This document shows positions 34,493-42,818 of a stretch of 64,000 nt of DNA, piece after piece. The stretch is taken from the NCBI GenBank assembly GCA_002428415.1, contig DIWI01000088.1:11649-75648 (forward strand), in the 5' to 3' direction. The stretch is from Clostridiaceae bacterium UBA6110 (GTDB lineage Bacteria > Bacillota > Clostridia > Clostridiales > Clostridiaceae). Position 1 is the stretch's first letter; the number at the start of each line of letters is the position of its first letter. The notes under the pieces were generated by a model. It did not search any database and was not told the origin of the DNA. It saw only the letters and a program-made list of their open reading frames with translations. The translations under genes and the position numbers were made by a program.

Positions 34493-35671
34493 CTGTCAAA
34501 GAGGATATCGGAGATACTTGAAAAGAATTATGACGAGATAGTGTCCATAAGGCACCAAATACACATGGAGCCTGAGATCGCATTTGAAGAGGTAAAGACA
34601 GCTGCACTCGTTGCAGAGACCCTCAAAAAGCTTGGCATAGAGACAAGGACAGGGATTGCGAAAACCGGTGTACTTGGAACGCTCCATGGCAAAGGACCAG
34701 GTCGGACAGTGCTGCTTCGGGCGGACATGGATGCATTGCCCGTTGATGAGATGGCTGATGTTCCGTATAGGTCCAAGGTAAAGGGGAAGATGCACGCTTG
34801 CGGTCATGATGCACATACCTCAGGACTTCTTGGTGCTGCCATGATTCTGTCTGAGCTTAGGGATTCATTTGACGGATGCGTCAAGTTCATGTTCCAGCCA
34901 GCTGAAGAAGAGGATGGCGGAGCACTGCCCATGATAGAGGAAGGAATACTTGAATCGCCTAAGGTTGATGCGGCCTTCGGATGCCACCTGTGGGGACTGA
35001 TGAAGGAGGGGAAGGTAGCAGTATCCGGCGGACCGATTATGGCTTCGCCTGATGTGTTCGACCTTGAGATCAAAGGAAAGGGAGGGCACGGTGCCCAGCC
35101 TCACCTCACAATCGATCCAATAGCAGTATCCGCCGCCATCATTACCGCATTCCACAATATGACAGGCAGAAGGGTGGATCCTCTGGTCCCGGCAGTGGTC
35201 TCGGTATGCAGCATAAACGGCGGCGAAGTTCATAATGTAATACCTGAAAAGGTAATTATGAACGGCACCATCAGGACCCTTGATGAGGAAACAAGGCAGA
35301 GGATCCCTATGGAGCTTGAGAAGCTGGCAAACGGCATAGCCGAGTCCATGGGAGCAACCGCCACCTTCATATACGGCAAAAGGTTCCCCGTCCTCGTCAA
35401 TGACCACGAGATGGCGCGTCTCGCGAGAGATTCTTTCAAGAAGCATGCCGGTGATGAAAATGTCTCAGACAACCAGATCCAGTCAATGGGAGGAGAAGAT
35501 TTCGCCTACCTTGGCCAGCATGTTCCTTCCGCCTACGCCTTCATCGGCATTGCGGAGGATGAAGCTAGTCCGGTCCTTCACCACAATCCATTTTTTGGCT
35601 TCGATGACTCCAACATGAAGCTTCTGTCCAAAGGGCTGGCACAGATAGCACTGGACTTCCTGTCAGAGTAA
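34493..35671 (+). CDS. M20D family amidohydrolase (N-acyl amino acid/hippurate hydrolase-like)
   Basis: A protein of about 392 residues with a di-metal M20 peptidase core and a dimerisation insert. Metal and catalytic residues: ADMDALP, HACGHDAHT with Cys and His (about 100), PAEEEDGGA, CHLWG, and the late HHNPFFGFDD. It hydrolyses the amide bond of N-acyl amino acids or related compounds. The start is unusual: the strong GGGAGGGG (34480-34487) is followed only by CTG at 34493; in-frame TTGs at 34469 and 34475 lie ahead of the ribosome site. A CTG start is my best reading. Confidence 0.9.
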   Translation: MSKRISEILEKNYDEIVSIRHQIHMEPEIAFEEVKTAALVAETLKKLGIETRTGIAKTGVLGTLHGKGPGRTVLLRADMDALPVDEMADVPYRSKVKGKMHACGHDAHTSGLLGAAMILSELRDSFDGCVKFMFQPAEEEDGGALPMIEEGILESPKVDAAFGCHLWGLMKEGKVAVSGGPIMASPDVFDLEIKGKGGHGAQPHLTIDPIAVSAAIITAFHNMTGRRVDPLVPAVVSVCSINGGEVHNVIPEKVIMNGTIRTLDEETRQRIPMELEKLANGIAESMGATATFIYGKRFPVLVNDHEMARLARDSFKKHAGDENVSDNQIQSMGGEDFAYLGQHVPSAYAFIGIAEDEASPVLHHNPFFGFDDSNMKLLSKGLAQIALDFLSE

Positions 35672-35720
35672 ATTACTGTAATTCTCATGCTGCAGACATC
35701 AGATTATTGTCATAAATAGT

Positions 35721-35765
35721 AAAGGTCATGACCGGACAAATCTGCCTGGTCATGACCTTTTTTTT
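35721..35765 (+). terminator. terminator after the amidohydrolase gene
   Basis: AAAGGTCATGACC (35721-35733) pairs with GGTCATGACCTTT (35748-35760), perfect, followed by T8. It separates converging genes. Confidence 0.9.
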
Positions 35766-35782
35766 GCCTATTTCGGCAGAGT

Positions 35783-36424
35783 CTAAACTCTCTCCATTTC
35801 AGCAAGGAATGCCTGTATTGGCTGGTTTCCGAGAAGCTCATGCTTATCGTTAATGACTATCTTCGGAACACCTGATACGTTAAATTTGTTCGAAAGGTCG
35901 AAGAATGTCTCAGCCTCTACCATCTCCGCATCGATAAATGGATTCAGAAGTGCCATCTTATGAGCCTTCTGAACTGCTCCTGCGCAGTGTGGGCAGCTCA
36001 GAGTGACGAAAACCTTGATATTGGTAGGCTTGTCGATCTTCCTGATCCTTTCCTCAAGGTCCTTTGGAAGCTCAGAAGTCCTTCCTGATACTTCAAGCAG
36101 GGCAGGGATGAATGAATTTATCTCATGTCCAGCTGGAATTCCATTGAACTTCACACCCTCGTATTTGCCATCCTTATTGAGAAGAACTATGCTTGGAACC
36201 ATGGTAACATTGTATTCCCTGGCGAGCTCGGAATCCTTGTCAAGGTCATACTTCTTGAGATGTATGAGGTCGCTGAGCTCCTCTATCTCCTCCATGTACC
36301 CTGTGGTCTCTTCACAGCTGTAGCATTCGCCTTCCTTCGTGAACAGGGCGATCGTGACATCCCCTCCGAGGTCATTAAAGACCTCCTTAAGCTGGCTTCT
36401 CAATTCTTCGTTGAACATTTTCAT
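35783..36424 (-). CDS. glutaredoxin-like protein with two thioredoxin folds (AhpF N-terminal-like)
   Basis: About 213 residues: two tandem thioredoxin folds like the N-terminal part of AhpF and archaeal PDO. The first fold has the CYSC pair near residue 35, the second has the active site LSCPHCAGAV near 145, and cis-Pro motifs VPSIVLL and VPKIVIN. It would pass electrons from the thioredoxin reductase encoded just upstream (minus strand) to disulfides or a peroxidase. I prefer the second ATG (36424), 9 bases after GGAGG; ATG 36430 is only 3 bases away. Confidence 0.9.
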   Translation of the reverse strand: MKMFNEELRSQLKEVFNDLGGDVTIALFTKEGECYSCEETTGYMEEIEELSDLIHLKKYDLDKDSELAREYNVTMVPSIVLLNKDGKYEGVKFNGIPAGHEINSFIPALLEVSGRTSELPKDLEERIRKIDKPTNIKVFVTLSCPHCAGAVQKAHKMALLNPFIDAEMVEAETFFDLSNKFNVSGVPKIVINDKHELLGNQPIQAFLAEMERV

Positions 36425-36478
36425 TTTCATTTTCCTCCATTTATCGGTATTTTATTTCAATATATTTTTAGCTTTCAA

Positions 36479-37468
36479 TCAGGCCTTCAGCCTGTTAAGG
36501 TATTCACTTGCAGAGAGTGCAGCCTTAGCTCCGTCGCTTGCTGCTATGACTATCTGCTTGTAGGGCACTTCTGTGACATCGCCTGCTGCGAATATTCCGG
36601 GTACGTTTGTCTCATTCTTCTGGCTAACAATGATTTCGCCATGGCCGTTAAGGCTTAGAATCTTGCCGAAGGGTCCGGTAAATGGATCATGTCCGATCTC
36701 AACGAACAGTCCGTCTCCTTTGATCGTCTTTTCCTCACCAGTAGAGTTGTCTCTGGCCTTAAGCCCTTTGAATGTGCCATCTCCAATCACCTCTGTAATT
36801 GTAGTGCCGAGCATCACACTGATCTTCGGATTCGAGTACAGCTGGTCCGTCAGAACCTTGTCGGACCTGAACTGGCTCCTGTGTACTATGGTGACCTTAG
36901 CTGCGAACTTGGCAAGGTCTATTGCAGCTTCAGCAGCTGAGTTTCCACCGCCTGAAACGAATACCTCCCTGCCCTTGAAGAAGGGTCCGTCGCATATGGC
37001 GCAGTAGGATACGCCCTTGCCTGAGTACTCGGACTCACCAGGAACACCAAGTGTCCTTGGCTTTGAGCCTGTAGCAACTATCAGGGCTCTTGCCCTGTAG
37101 ACTTCACCATTATCAAGTGAAAGGCTGTGTACTCCAGCTTCTGCAGTTACTCCAAGTACCTCAACATCAGAGAGGACCGGAATGCCGTTCTGGTCAACGT
37201 GTGACAGGAATTCATGTACCAGGCCTTCGCCTGAAATTGTCTTTATCCCGAGGTAATTGTCTACATCCGAGGTATCCAGGATCTGGCCGCCTTTCCTTTT
37301 GGTAAGGATGCCGGTTGTCAGACCTTTCCTTGATGCATATAAAGCGGCATTGAGGCCTGCCGGTCCTCCGCCGACCACCAGAATGTCATATACGATCTCA
37401 GGATTCAGAGTGTTTTGACTTGACGTTGCAAATGTGCTACCGAAGTCGAGATTAAGCTTGAAACTCAT
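36479..37468 (-). CDS. trxB: thioredoxin reductase family flavoprotein
   Basis: A 329-residue low-molecular-weight thioredoxin reductase: an extra N-terminal segment of about 28 residues, FAD site GGGPAGLNAALYASRKG, redox pair CAIC (in SYCAICDGPFF, about 165), NAD(P) site SGGGNSAAEAA and C-terminal GIFAAGDVTE. It reduces the neighbouring glutaredoxin-like protein; together they rebuild an AhpF-like system as two chains. AAAGGAGG lies ahead of the ATG. 54 bases separate the two genes. Confidence 0.93.
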   Translation of the reverse strand: MSFKLNLDFGSTFATSSQNTLNPEIVYDILVVGGGPAGLNAALYASRKGLTTGILTKRKGGQILDTSDVDNYLGIKTISGEGLVHEFLSHVDQNGIPVLSDVEVLGVTAEAGVHSLSLDNGEVYRARALIVATGSKPRTLGVPGESEYSGKGVSYCAICDGPFFKGREVFVSGGGNSAAEAAIDLAKFAAKVTIVHRSQFRSDKVLTDQLYSNPKISVMLGTTITEVIGDGTFKGLKARDNSTGEEKTIKGDGLFVEIGHDPFTGPFGKILSLNGHGEIIVSQKNETNVPGIFAAGDVTEVPYKQIVIAASDGAKAALSASEYLNRLKA

Positions 37469-37484
37469 GGCTTTCCTCCTTTAT

Positions 37485-37512
37485 AAGGGACGGAACTTGA
37501 AGGTTGTCCCTT
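37485..37512 (+). repeat. GGGACGG repeat, left copy, with hairpin
   Basis: AAGGGAC (37485-37491) and GTCCCTT (37506-37512) are inverted. GGGACGGAACTTGAA starting at 37487 is the motif shared with the copies at 38329 (inverted) and 59594. It lies downstream of the transposase-like gene. Confidence 0.7.
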
Positions 37513-37555
37513 TTAGAAGATGCATTCGCAGCAATTGATACTGTTGCCTATGCAT

Positions 37556-38275
37556 CTATGTGTTCTTTATTATCTTGCATACTGTAGATTCGCTTATACC
37601 GCCGAAAAGCACTCCGATTTCCTTTAAAGAGAGGGTGGTCCTCTTCCTGAAATCATGGATCATCTGGTTGCGCAGTTCCCGGTCGTTAAGCAGTTCGTCC
37701 AATGTCTGACCAGAGTCCTGTGCTATGGATGAAAGCTTTACTTTCGCTTCCTCCAGGGTGTGGAGGCAATCTCTGCACTCCTTGTCAGACTGAAGGACAT
37801 CTGCAGGCTCAGTGTCTTCCTTCTTGAGGGGGCTCACCCAGTCGAGCTTGAGAGGGGACTTCCCGCTGTAAACACAGAAGCTGTTCCATTCTGTAGCTTC
37901 CTTGCTTCTGTCATGCAGAGCACCGATCGTCTTAAGTGTCTCATCCCTGTCATTCATGAGAGTGCTCCTGTACCTGTCCTTAAAGAGCCTGCCCTTGCAC
38001 TTTACGTACATTGCGTAGCCTATGTTGATGCTCTTCATCACCTTCGACAGGTCACTGCCGTTGGTGTCAAGTACAAGCTGATATTCATTGTCTGAAAGGA
38101 GACAATATGCATATAGCTTGAAATTGAAATTTGACTGGGTCCTTTTAAGTATCTCCATGAAACGGTACCTGTCGCCCTCATTCTCAAAGAGCACCCTCTC
38201 ACCGCCTCCGGTCTGGCGGATCAGGAAGGTTCCGAAATCGTCCTTTATACGTGCTGTCCGTGCCAACCTTACCAC
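37556..38275 (-). CDS. degenerate REP-associated Y1 transposase-like protein with C-terminal HTH
   Basis: A 239-residue protein related to TnpA_REP/IS200-type Y1 transposases: FLIRQTGGGERVLFENEGDR split over 17-36, LYAYCLLSDNEYQLVL near 54-69, GRLFKDRYRSTLM near 94-107, and TEWNSFCVYSG near 133. The HUH motif expected as NHxHL is Asn-Glu-Tyr-Gln-Leu (63-67), so both metal-binding histidines are gone, and I see no clear Tyr nucleophile. The C-terminal LSLKEIGVLFGGISESTVCKII is a helix-turn-helix. Probably a domesticated DNA-binding protein; inverted GGGACGG repeats flank it. GTG start. Confidence 0.8.
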   Translation of the reverse strand: MVRLARTARIKDDFGTFLIRQTGGGERVLFENEGDRYRFMEILKRTQSNFNFKLYAYCLLSDNEYQLVLDTNGSDLSKVMKSINIGYAMYVKCKGRLFKDRYRSTLMNDRDETLKTIGALHDRSKEATEWNSFCVYSGKSPLKLDWVSPLKKEDTEPADVLQSDKECRDCLHTLEEAKVKLSSIAQDSGQTLDELLNDRELRNQMIHDFRKRTTLSLKEIGVLFGGISESTVCKIIKNT

Positions 38276-38280
38276 CTGCC

Positions 38281-38329
38281 TTCATTAACAATATATCAGC
38301 GATTCAAGTATAAGTCAAGTACCGTCCCC
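38281..38329 (-). repeat. GGGACGG repeat, right copy, inverted, just ahead of the transposase-like gene
   Basis: On the minus strand it begins GGGGACGGTACTTGAC at 38329 and continues to GATATATTGTTAATG, ending 6 bases before the start codon. TCAAGTA is repeated with an 11-base period inside it. About 40 bases align with the copy at 59594-59634. Confidence 0.7.
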
Positions 38330-38356
38330 ATAAATTTTCCTGTGATGAACCCTGTG

Positions 38357-38387
38357 TTGAAACCTTGCAGCGTTTGGGTGCTATAAT
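38357..38387 (+). promoter_or_regulatory. promoter of the OmpR-type two-component genes
   Basis: TTGAAA (38357-38362) and TATAAT (38382-38387) with a 19-base spacer, about 20 bases ahead of the GTG start. Confidence 0.55.
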
Positions 38388-38409
38388 CATCAGTAAGAGG
38401 TGATCTTTA

Positions 38410-39099
38410 GTGGAAGAGATAAGGGTGCTCCTGGTTGATGACGAGCCGGGGATAAGGGATATGATAAAGGAATATATGACAGGAGGCGGGTATGAGCCTG
38501 ATGAAGCAGGAGATGGCCTTAGAGCGCTTGAGATGCTTGAGGTGAAGAAGTACGACATTGTAGTCCTGGACATCATGATGCCCGGCATGGACGGCTGGAG
38601 CGTGGCTAAGGCTATAAGGAAGACTTCGGACATTCCGATCATCATGCTTTCAGCGCGCGGTGAGGAGTACGACAAGCTTCTTGGCTTCGACATGGGGATC
38701 GACGACTACATGGTAAAGCCCTTCAGTCCCAGGGAGCTGCTTGCAAGGATCAGGGCTCTGACAGCGAGAAGAAGGAGGGAAGTCATTTCCTCCGGCAGAA
38801 GGCTCGAGTTCGGAAGCCTGGTCATTGACCTTGACGGGCGAAAGGTCATGAACTCATCAGAGGCTCTGCAGCTCACACCGAAGGAGTTCGAGTTGCTGTC
38901 ATTCCTTGCTGAGAATCCCGGCAAGGCGTTCACAAGGGACCATATCCTGTCCGCAGTATGGGGATATGACTTCGAAGGAGACGACAGGACAGTCGATACG
39001 CATATCAAGCAGCTGAGGGAAAGGCTAGGAGAGTCCAGGAAGATGATAGTGACTGTCTGGGGCACCGGCTACAAGTTCGACCCGGAGGTGGGATCATGA
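38410..39099 (+). CDS. OmpR/PhoB-type response regulator
   Basis: A 229-residue regulator: receiver domain (VLLVDDEPGIR, phosphoacceptor Asp in IVVLDIMMPG, Lys in YMVKPFSPRE) and a winged-helix DNA-binding domain (about 130-228; LTPKEFELLSFLAENPG, VDTHIKQLRERLG). GTG start with AAGAGGTG ahead. The next gene, overlapping as ATGA, is its kinase. A pair of direct repeats ahead of the NapH-like gene is a likely target. Confidence 0.94.
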   Translation: MEEIRVLLVDDEPGIRDMIKEYMTGGGYEPDEAGDGLRALEMLEVKKYDIVVLDIMMPGMDGWSVAKAIRKTSDIPIIMLSARGEEYDKLLGFDMGIDDYMVKPFSPRELLARIRALTARRRREVISSGRRLEFGSLVIDLDGRKVMNSSEALQLTPKEFELLSFLAENPGKAFTRDHILSAVWGYDFEGDDRTVDTHIKQLRERLGESRKMIVTVWGTGYKFDPEVGS

Positions 39100-40469
39100 G
39101 GGGAATCACGCTGAGGCTCTTCAAGGGCATGATGGTGCTCGTGGCAGTGATGCTCTCTGTACTCTGGCTTTTTCAGGTCGTATTCCTTGAGGATTTTTAC
39201 AGCACAAGGCAGATTGGACTGATGGAGGACAAGGTGGCAGAGATTGCCGTAGAGATAGGGCAGAAGGGCTTTGACGATCCTGAGCTTCACTCTGATATGG
39301 CTGAATTTTCCGAAGTTTATAACCTGGTCATAGGAGTCTTCGACAATTCAGGCGTTTCAGTATATAAGGCAGGTGGTGAAACATCTTCGGGAACACAGAA
39401 TTTCTTCGACAAGCATATCATGGAGGTTGTAGCTGAGGCACTTAATGGCAATACAATAAACAAGACTGAGGAGCAGACGAGGACAGGCGGAAAGTTCCTG
39501 TTTCTTGCGACTCCGGCAGGCAGTGGCGCTTTGGCCGCTGCAGTACCTCTAGCCCCTGTTTCCGATACTGTATCCATACTCAAGGTACAGCTCCTCTACA
39601 TTACGGCAATTCTTCTCTTTGTTTCATTCCTTCTGTCCTACATCCTCTCCGGAAGGTTCGTAAAGCCGATTCTAAAGATAACAGATGCTGCCAGAAAAAT
39701 GGCAAAGGGAGACTTTGATGTCGACCTTGAGGTAAGGGGAAAAGATGAAATCTCAGCACTTGCCAGGGATATGAGGGAAATGGGCATTGAGCTTGGGAAG
39801 ACTGAAAGGCTGAGGAAGGACCTGATTGGAAACATATCGCATGAGCTGAGGACGCCGCTCTCCCTCATACGCGGCTATGCAGAAACTCTGCGTGATGTAA
39901 CGGGAAACGACACTGAAAAGAGGAACAGGCAGCTTGGAATCATAATAGAAGAGTCTGACAGGCTCTCCGAGCTTGTTGACGACATCCTCAGTATGTCCAG
40001 GCTCGATTCGGGAGCTTCAAAGCCTGAACTGGGAATCATGGACCTGTCAGAAGCAGCTTCAGTTGTTTCAGAAAGGTTCAGGGACCTTTCTTCAAGGACC
40101 GGCATACGTCTCGAATTTGAAGCTGAAAAGGGCTGCATGATCCTGGCTGACCGAAAGTACATGGAGCAGGTGGCGGTAAACCTTATTGGAAATGCTTTCA
40201 AGCATGGCAGAGAGAAGGTAGTTGTTAAAGTAATTAAGTCATCTGACCAAGTAACCATGAGTGTCGTCGATGACGGGCAGGGGATCAGTGAAGAAGACCT
40301 CCCAAGAATATGGGAAAGGTACTACAAAGGTAAGGGTGAAGGAGCGAAGGGCACAGGTCTTGGACTTGCCATTGCAAAAAGCATCCTCGAATCCCATGGG
40401 TTCGCATATGGTGCCTCGAACAACGATTCAGGAGGAGCCAGGTTCTGGTTTTCAGCCAGGTCAGCTTAA
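39096..40469 (+). CDS. sensor histidine kinase (HAMP-HisKA-HATPase)
   Basis: A 457-residue membrane kinase: segment 1 (about 9-30), external sensing domain (about 31-160), segment 2 (about 165-188), HAMP (about 189-240), HisKA with ISHELRTPLS (His about 250), and ATPase motifs NLIGNAFKHG, DDGQGIS and GTGLGLAIAK. Partner of the regulator just before it. The ligand is unknown. Confidence 0.94.
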   Translation: MRGITLRLFKGMMVLVAVMLSVLWLFQVVFLEDFYSTRQIGLMEDKVAEIAVEIGQKGFDDPELHSDMAEFSEVYNLVIGVFDNSGVSVYKAGGETSSGTQNFFDKHIMEVVAEALNGNTINKTEEQTRTGGKFLFLATPAGSGALAAAVPLAPVSDTVSILKVQLLYITAILLFVSFLLSYILSGRFVKPILKITDAARKMAKGDFDVDLEVRGKDEISALARDMREMGIELGKTERLRKDLIGNISHELRTPLSLIRGYAETLRDVTGNDTEKRNRQLGIIIEESDRLSELVDDILSMSRLDSGASKPELGIMDLSEAASVVSERFRDLSSRTGIRLEFEAEKGCMILADRKYMEQVAVNLIGNAFKHGREKVVVKVIKSSDQVTMSVVDDGQGISEEDLPRIWERYYKGKGEGAKGTGLGLAIAKSILESHGFAYGASNNDSGGARFWFSARSA

Positions 40470-40500
40470 ATGGTTCTTAATTCACCATTTTTGACTACAT

Positions 40501-40535
40501 TCCCTCACAGATCCCTCACATCTTCCAATTAATAT
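40501..40535 (+). promoter_or_regulatory. Pho-box-like direct repeat with -10 element
   Basis: TCCCTCACA at 40501-40509 and again at 40512-40520, an 11-base period, with TAATAT at 40530-40535. This is the geometry of promoters activated by OmpR/PhoB-type regulators, where the repeats replace the -35 box. The two-component genes lie directly upstream. Confidence 0.6.
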
Positions 40536-40579
40536 GAGTACATGGAAATTCCTGAATCTGTCTTATGGGAGATGTCAAC

Positions 40580-41431
40580 ATGAAAAAGAAATCAAAGCTC
40601 AGACTCTATGTACAGATATTTTTCTTTGCACTTATCGGACTTATTGCAATAAACCATACGCTTGCAGAATCCGGTCTTGGCATTCCGCTTATCGCCGATG
40701 CTTCGCTTCACGCAATCTGTCCCTTCGGTGGAGTCGTAACACTCTATAACCTGGGCACTTTAGGCACCTTCATTTCGAAGATACATATGTCCTCAGTCAT
40801 ATTGATGACACTAGTATTCATCCTTGCCATACTGTTCGGGCCGGTATTCTGCGGATGGGTCTGTCCGCTTGGTTCATTCCAGGAATGGATAGGAAAGCTT
40901 GGAAAGAAGATACTTGGAAAAAGGTTCGGAAAGGTCATACCCAAGAAGGTAGACAATGTCATCAAGTACTTCAGGTACGTCGTGCTCGTCTGGGTTGTCT
41001 ATGTGACTGCAAGGTCGGGATACCTTATGTTTGCTGAAATTGACCCTTATAACGCACTCTTCTCCTTCTGGTCCAGTGAGGTTGCAATTCCGGGTCTCAT
41101 AGTGCTCCTTGTGACAATGGGCGCATCCCTCGTTATCTCGAGGCCATGGTGCAGGTATGCCTGCCCTTATGGTGCTCTACTTGGTCTGTCGAACAAGGTA
41201 AGGATATTTGGGATAAAGCGAAACGAATCAACCTGCATAAGCTGCAAAAAGTGCGACACCAGCTGTCCTATGGGAATAGTCGTATCAGACAAGGCAAAGG
41301 TCACTGACCTTCGCTGCATCAGCTGCATGGAGTGCACCTCCGAAAAGGCTTGCCCGATACCTGATACTGTCAACCTGATGAACGGACTGTTCATATCAGT
41401 GCCTAAAGCAGGCGGGGAGGTAAAGGCATGA
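40580..41431 (+). CDS. NapH/NosR-like 4Fe-4S membrane protein
   Basis: A protein of 283 residues with about five membrane segments and cysteine motifs of the NapH family: CGWVCPLGSFQEW (about 92) and CRYACPYG (about 192) at membrane faces, then two ferredoxin-type clusters, CISCKKCDTSCP and CISCMECTSEKACP. Such proteins pass electrons from the quinone pool or flavoproteins across or into the membrane. I chose ATG 40580; ATG 40565 is also in frame. Its stop overlaps the next start as ATGA. Confidence 0.9.
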   Translation: MKKKSKLRLYVQIFFFALIGLIAINHTLAESGLGIPLIADASLHAICPFGGVVTLYNLGTLGTFISKIHMSSVILMTLVFILAILFGPVFCGWVCPLGSFQEWIGKLGKKILGKRFGKVIPKKVDNVIKYFRYVVLVWVVYVTARSGYLMFAEIDPYNALFSFWSSEVAIPGLIVLLVTMGASLVISRPWCRYACPYGALLGLSNKVRIFGIKRNESTCISCKKCDTSCPMGIVVSDKAKVTDLRCISCMECTSEKACPIPDTVNLMNGLFISVPKAGGEVKA

Positions 41432-42153
41432 GAAAGATATCTTCAAAATTCATGGCACTAACTGTTTTCCTTGTAATCTTCGGCGGCATAGGAGCCACAA
41501 TCCTTGCCGATGTATGGACAACTGAATCCACAAAGGTTCCGGTTACCTACAAGGAAGGAGAATTCGAAGGCCAGTATAATCCCCAAGACATAAGGGGGTC
41601 ATACACCTTCAGTGAGGTTTCAGAGCTTTTTGAAGTGGAGCTTGATGATCTGTTTACAGCCTTCGGAATACCTGAAGGTACGGATGGTACAACCATACAG
41701 ACAAAGGTCCTGGAGGAGATGTATCCAAATCTTCCAAATGAAATCGGAAACGGTTCAGTACAGCTGTTCGTGGCATTCTACAAGGGACTGCCTGCTGAGT
41801 ATGATGACACCTATTTGCCAGCTCAGGCAAAGGACATACTGTACAGGGTGAACGAAAAGCTCACTGCAGAAGAGAAGGCATACATAGAATCTCATCTTGC
41901 GGTCCTTCCTGAACCGGCAGGAGAAGATACGGTACCAACTGAAGCAGCAGTCACTGAAGAGGTCGAACCTCTTGTAAAGGGTGCTACGACCTTCCAGCAG
42001 GTGCTCGATGCAGGAATAACCAAGGCAGAGATCGAGGAGATCTTAGGCTCCGCCATGCCGGCTACGAATCTCCCGATAAAGGATTATTGCCTGGATAAGG
42101 GACTATCATTCTCCGAGGTCAAGGATAAGCTGAATGCTCTGATCGAGAACTAG
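41428..42153 (+). CDS. exported or membrane-anchored protein with duplicated helical repeat, partner of the NapH-like protein
   Basis: A 241-residue protein of unknown function. Residues 7-28 are a hydrophobic signal or anchor without lipobox. Two similar helical repeats follow: TFSEVSELFEVELDDLFTAFGIP (about 52-74) and a second with TFQQVLDAGITKAEIEEILG (about 190-210), each ending with a short segment ...FYKGLP or SFSEVKDKL. Similar repeats occur in other proteins next to NapH-like genes. ATGA overlap with the preceding gene suggests a complex of the two. Confidence 0.75.
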   Translation: MRKISSKFMALTVFLVIFGGIGATILADVWTTESTKVPVTYKEGEFEGQYNPQDIRGSYTFSEVSELFEVELDDLFTAFGIPEGTDGTTIQTKVLEEMYPNLPNEIGNGSVQLFVAFYKGLPAEYDDTYLPAQAKDILYRVNEKLTAEEKAYIESHLAVLPEPAGEDTVPTEAAVTEEVEPLVKGATTFQQVLDAGITKAEIEEILGSAMPATNLPIKDYCLDKGLSFSEVKDKLNALIEN

Positions 42154-42159
42154 AAAATC

Positions 42160-42205
42160 AGGGAGCCATCTCCGATTCATTTCGGATATGGCTCCCTTTG
42201 TTTTG
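42160..42205 (+). terminator. terminator after the NapH-like operon
   Basis: AGGGAGCCAT / ATGGCTCCCT with inner TCCG / CGGA, followed by T-rich TTGTTTTGT. Confidence 0.88.
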
Positions 42206-42278
42206 TCTTCATGGAAGACTCCCTTTCTTGCGAAAACATTTTCATGAGGGTATGATTGAATGAGAGGAGGTGGATCGG

Positions 42279-42797
42279 ATGAGAAAGGTGCTCGTAGTAG
42301 TTGACATGCAGAAGGACTTCATCGATGGTGCTCTTGGTACCAGTGAAGCTGTTGAGATAGTTCCAAGAGTCGTAAAGAAGATTTCCACCTGGAAGGGAGA
42401 TGTGGTATTCACGAGGGATACCCATAAGGAAGAATACCTTCAAACCAATGAGGGAGGAAACCTTCCTGTAATGCACTGCATTTCCGGAACGCCAGGCTGG
42501 GAGATAGAAAAAACCGTGCTTGAAGCAGCAGTAGGGAAAAAGAAGATTTACGACAAGGACACCTTCGGATCCAAGGAGCTTGCGATGGACCTGAGCTCTG
42601 ATGGTGCTGACGTTGTCGAGCTAGTTGGACTTTGCACTGACATCTGCGTAATAAGCAATGCTCTGCTCATAAAGGCGTTTCTGCCTGAGGCAAAGATCAG
42701 GGTTGATGCGTCCTGCTGCGCAGGTGTGTCGCCTGAAAGCCATAGGAATGCGCTGGATGCGATGAAGGTCTGCCAGGTTGAGATAATTAACGGATAA
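42279..42797 (+). CDS. cysteine hydrolase of the isochorismatase/nicotinamidase family
   Basis: A 172-residue hydrolase with the family triad: Asp in VVVDMQKDF (residue 9), a Lys in the YDKDTFGS region and Cys in LCTDICVISNA. The HCISGTPGW metal-site region is nicotinamidase-like. It may deamidate nicotinamide in NAD salvage, but isochorismatase-like substrates are also possible. ATG 42279 with AGGAGG 8 bases ahead; a GTG at 42270 in frame overlaps the site. Pirin gene follows after 21 bases. Confidence 0.85.
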   Translation: MRKVLVVVDMQKDFIDGALGTSEAVEIVPRVVKKISTWKGDVVFTRDTHKEEYLQTNEGGNLPVMHCISGTPGWEIEKTVLEAAVGKKKIYDKDTFGSKELAMDLSSDGADVVELVGLCTDICVISNALLIKAFLPEAKIRVDASCCAGVSPESHRNALDAMKVCQVEIING

Positions 42798-42818
42798 TAT
42801 TCCAAAGGGGGAAATGAT

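Noticed and set aside
34865..35446. 193-codon minus-strand open frame
   Set aside because: Antisense of the M20 amidohydrolase gene; no recognisable domain.
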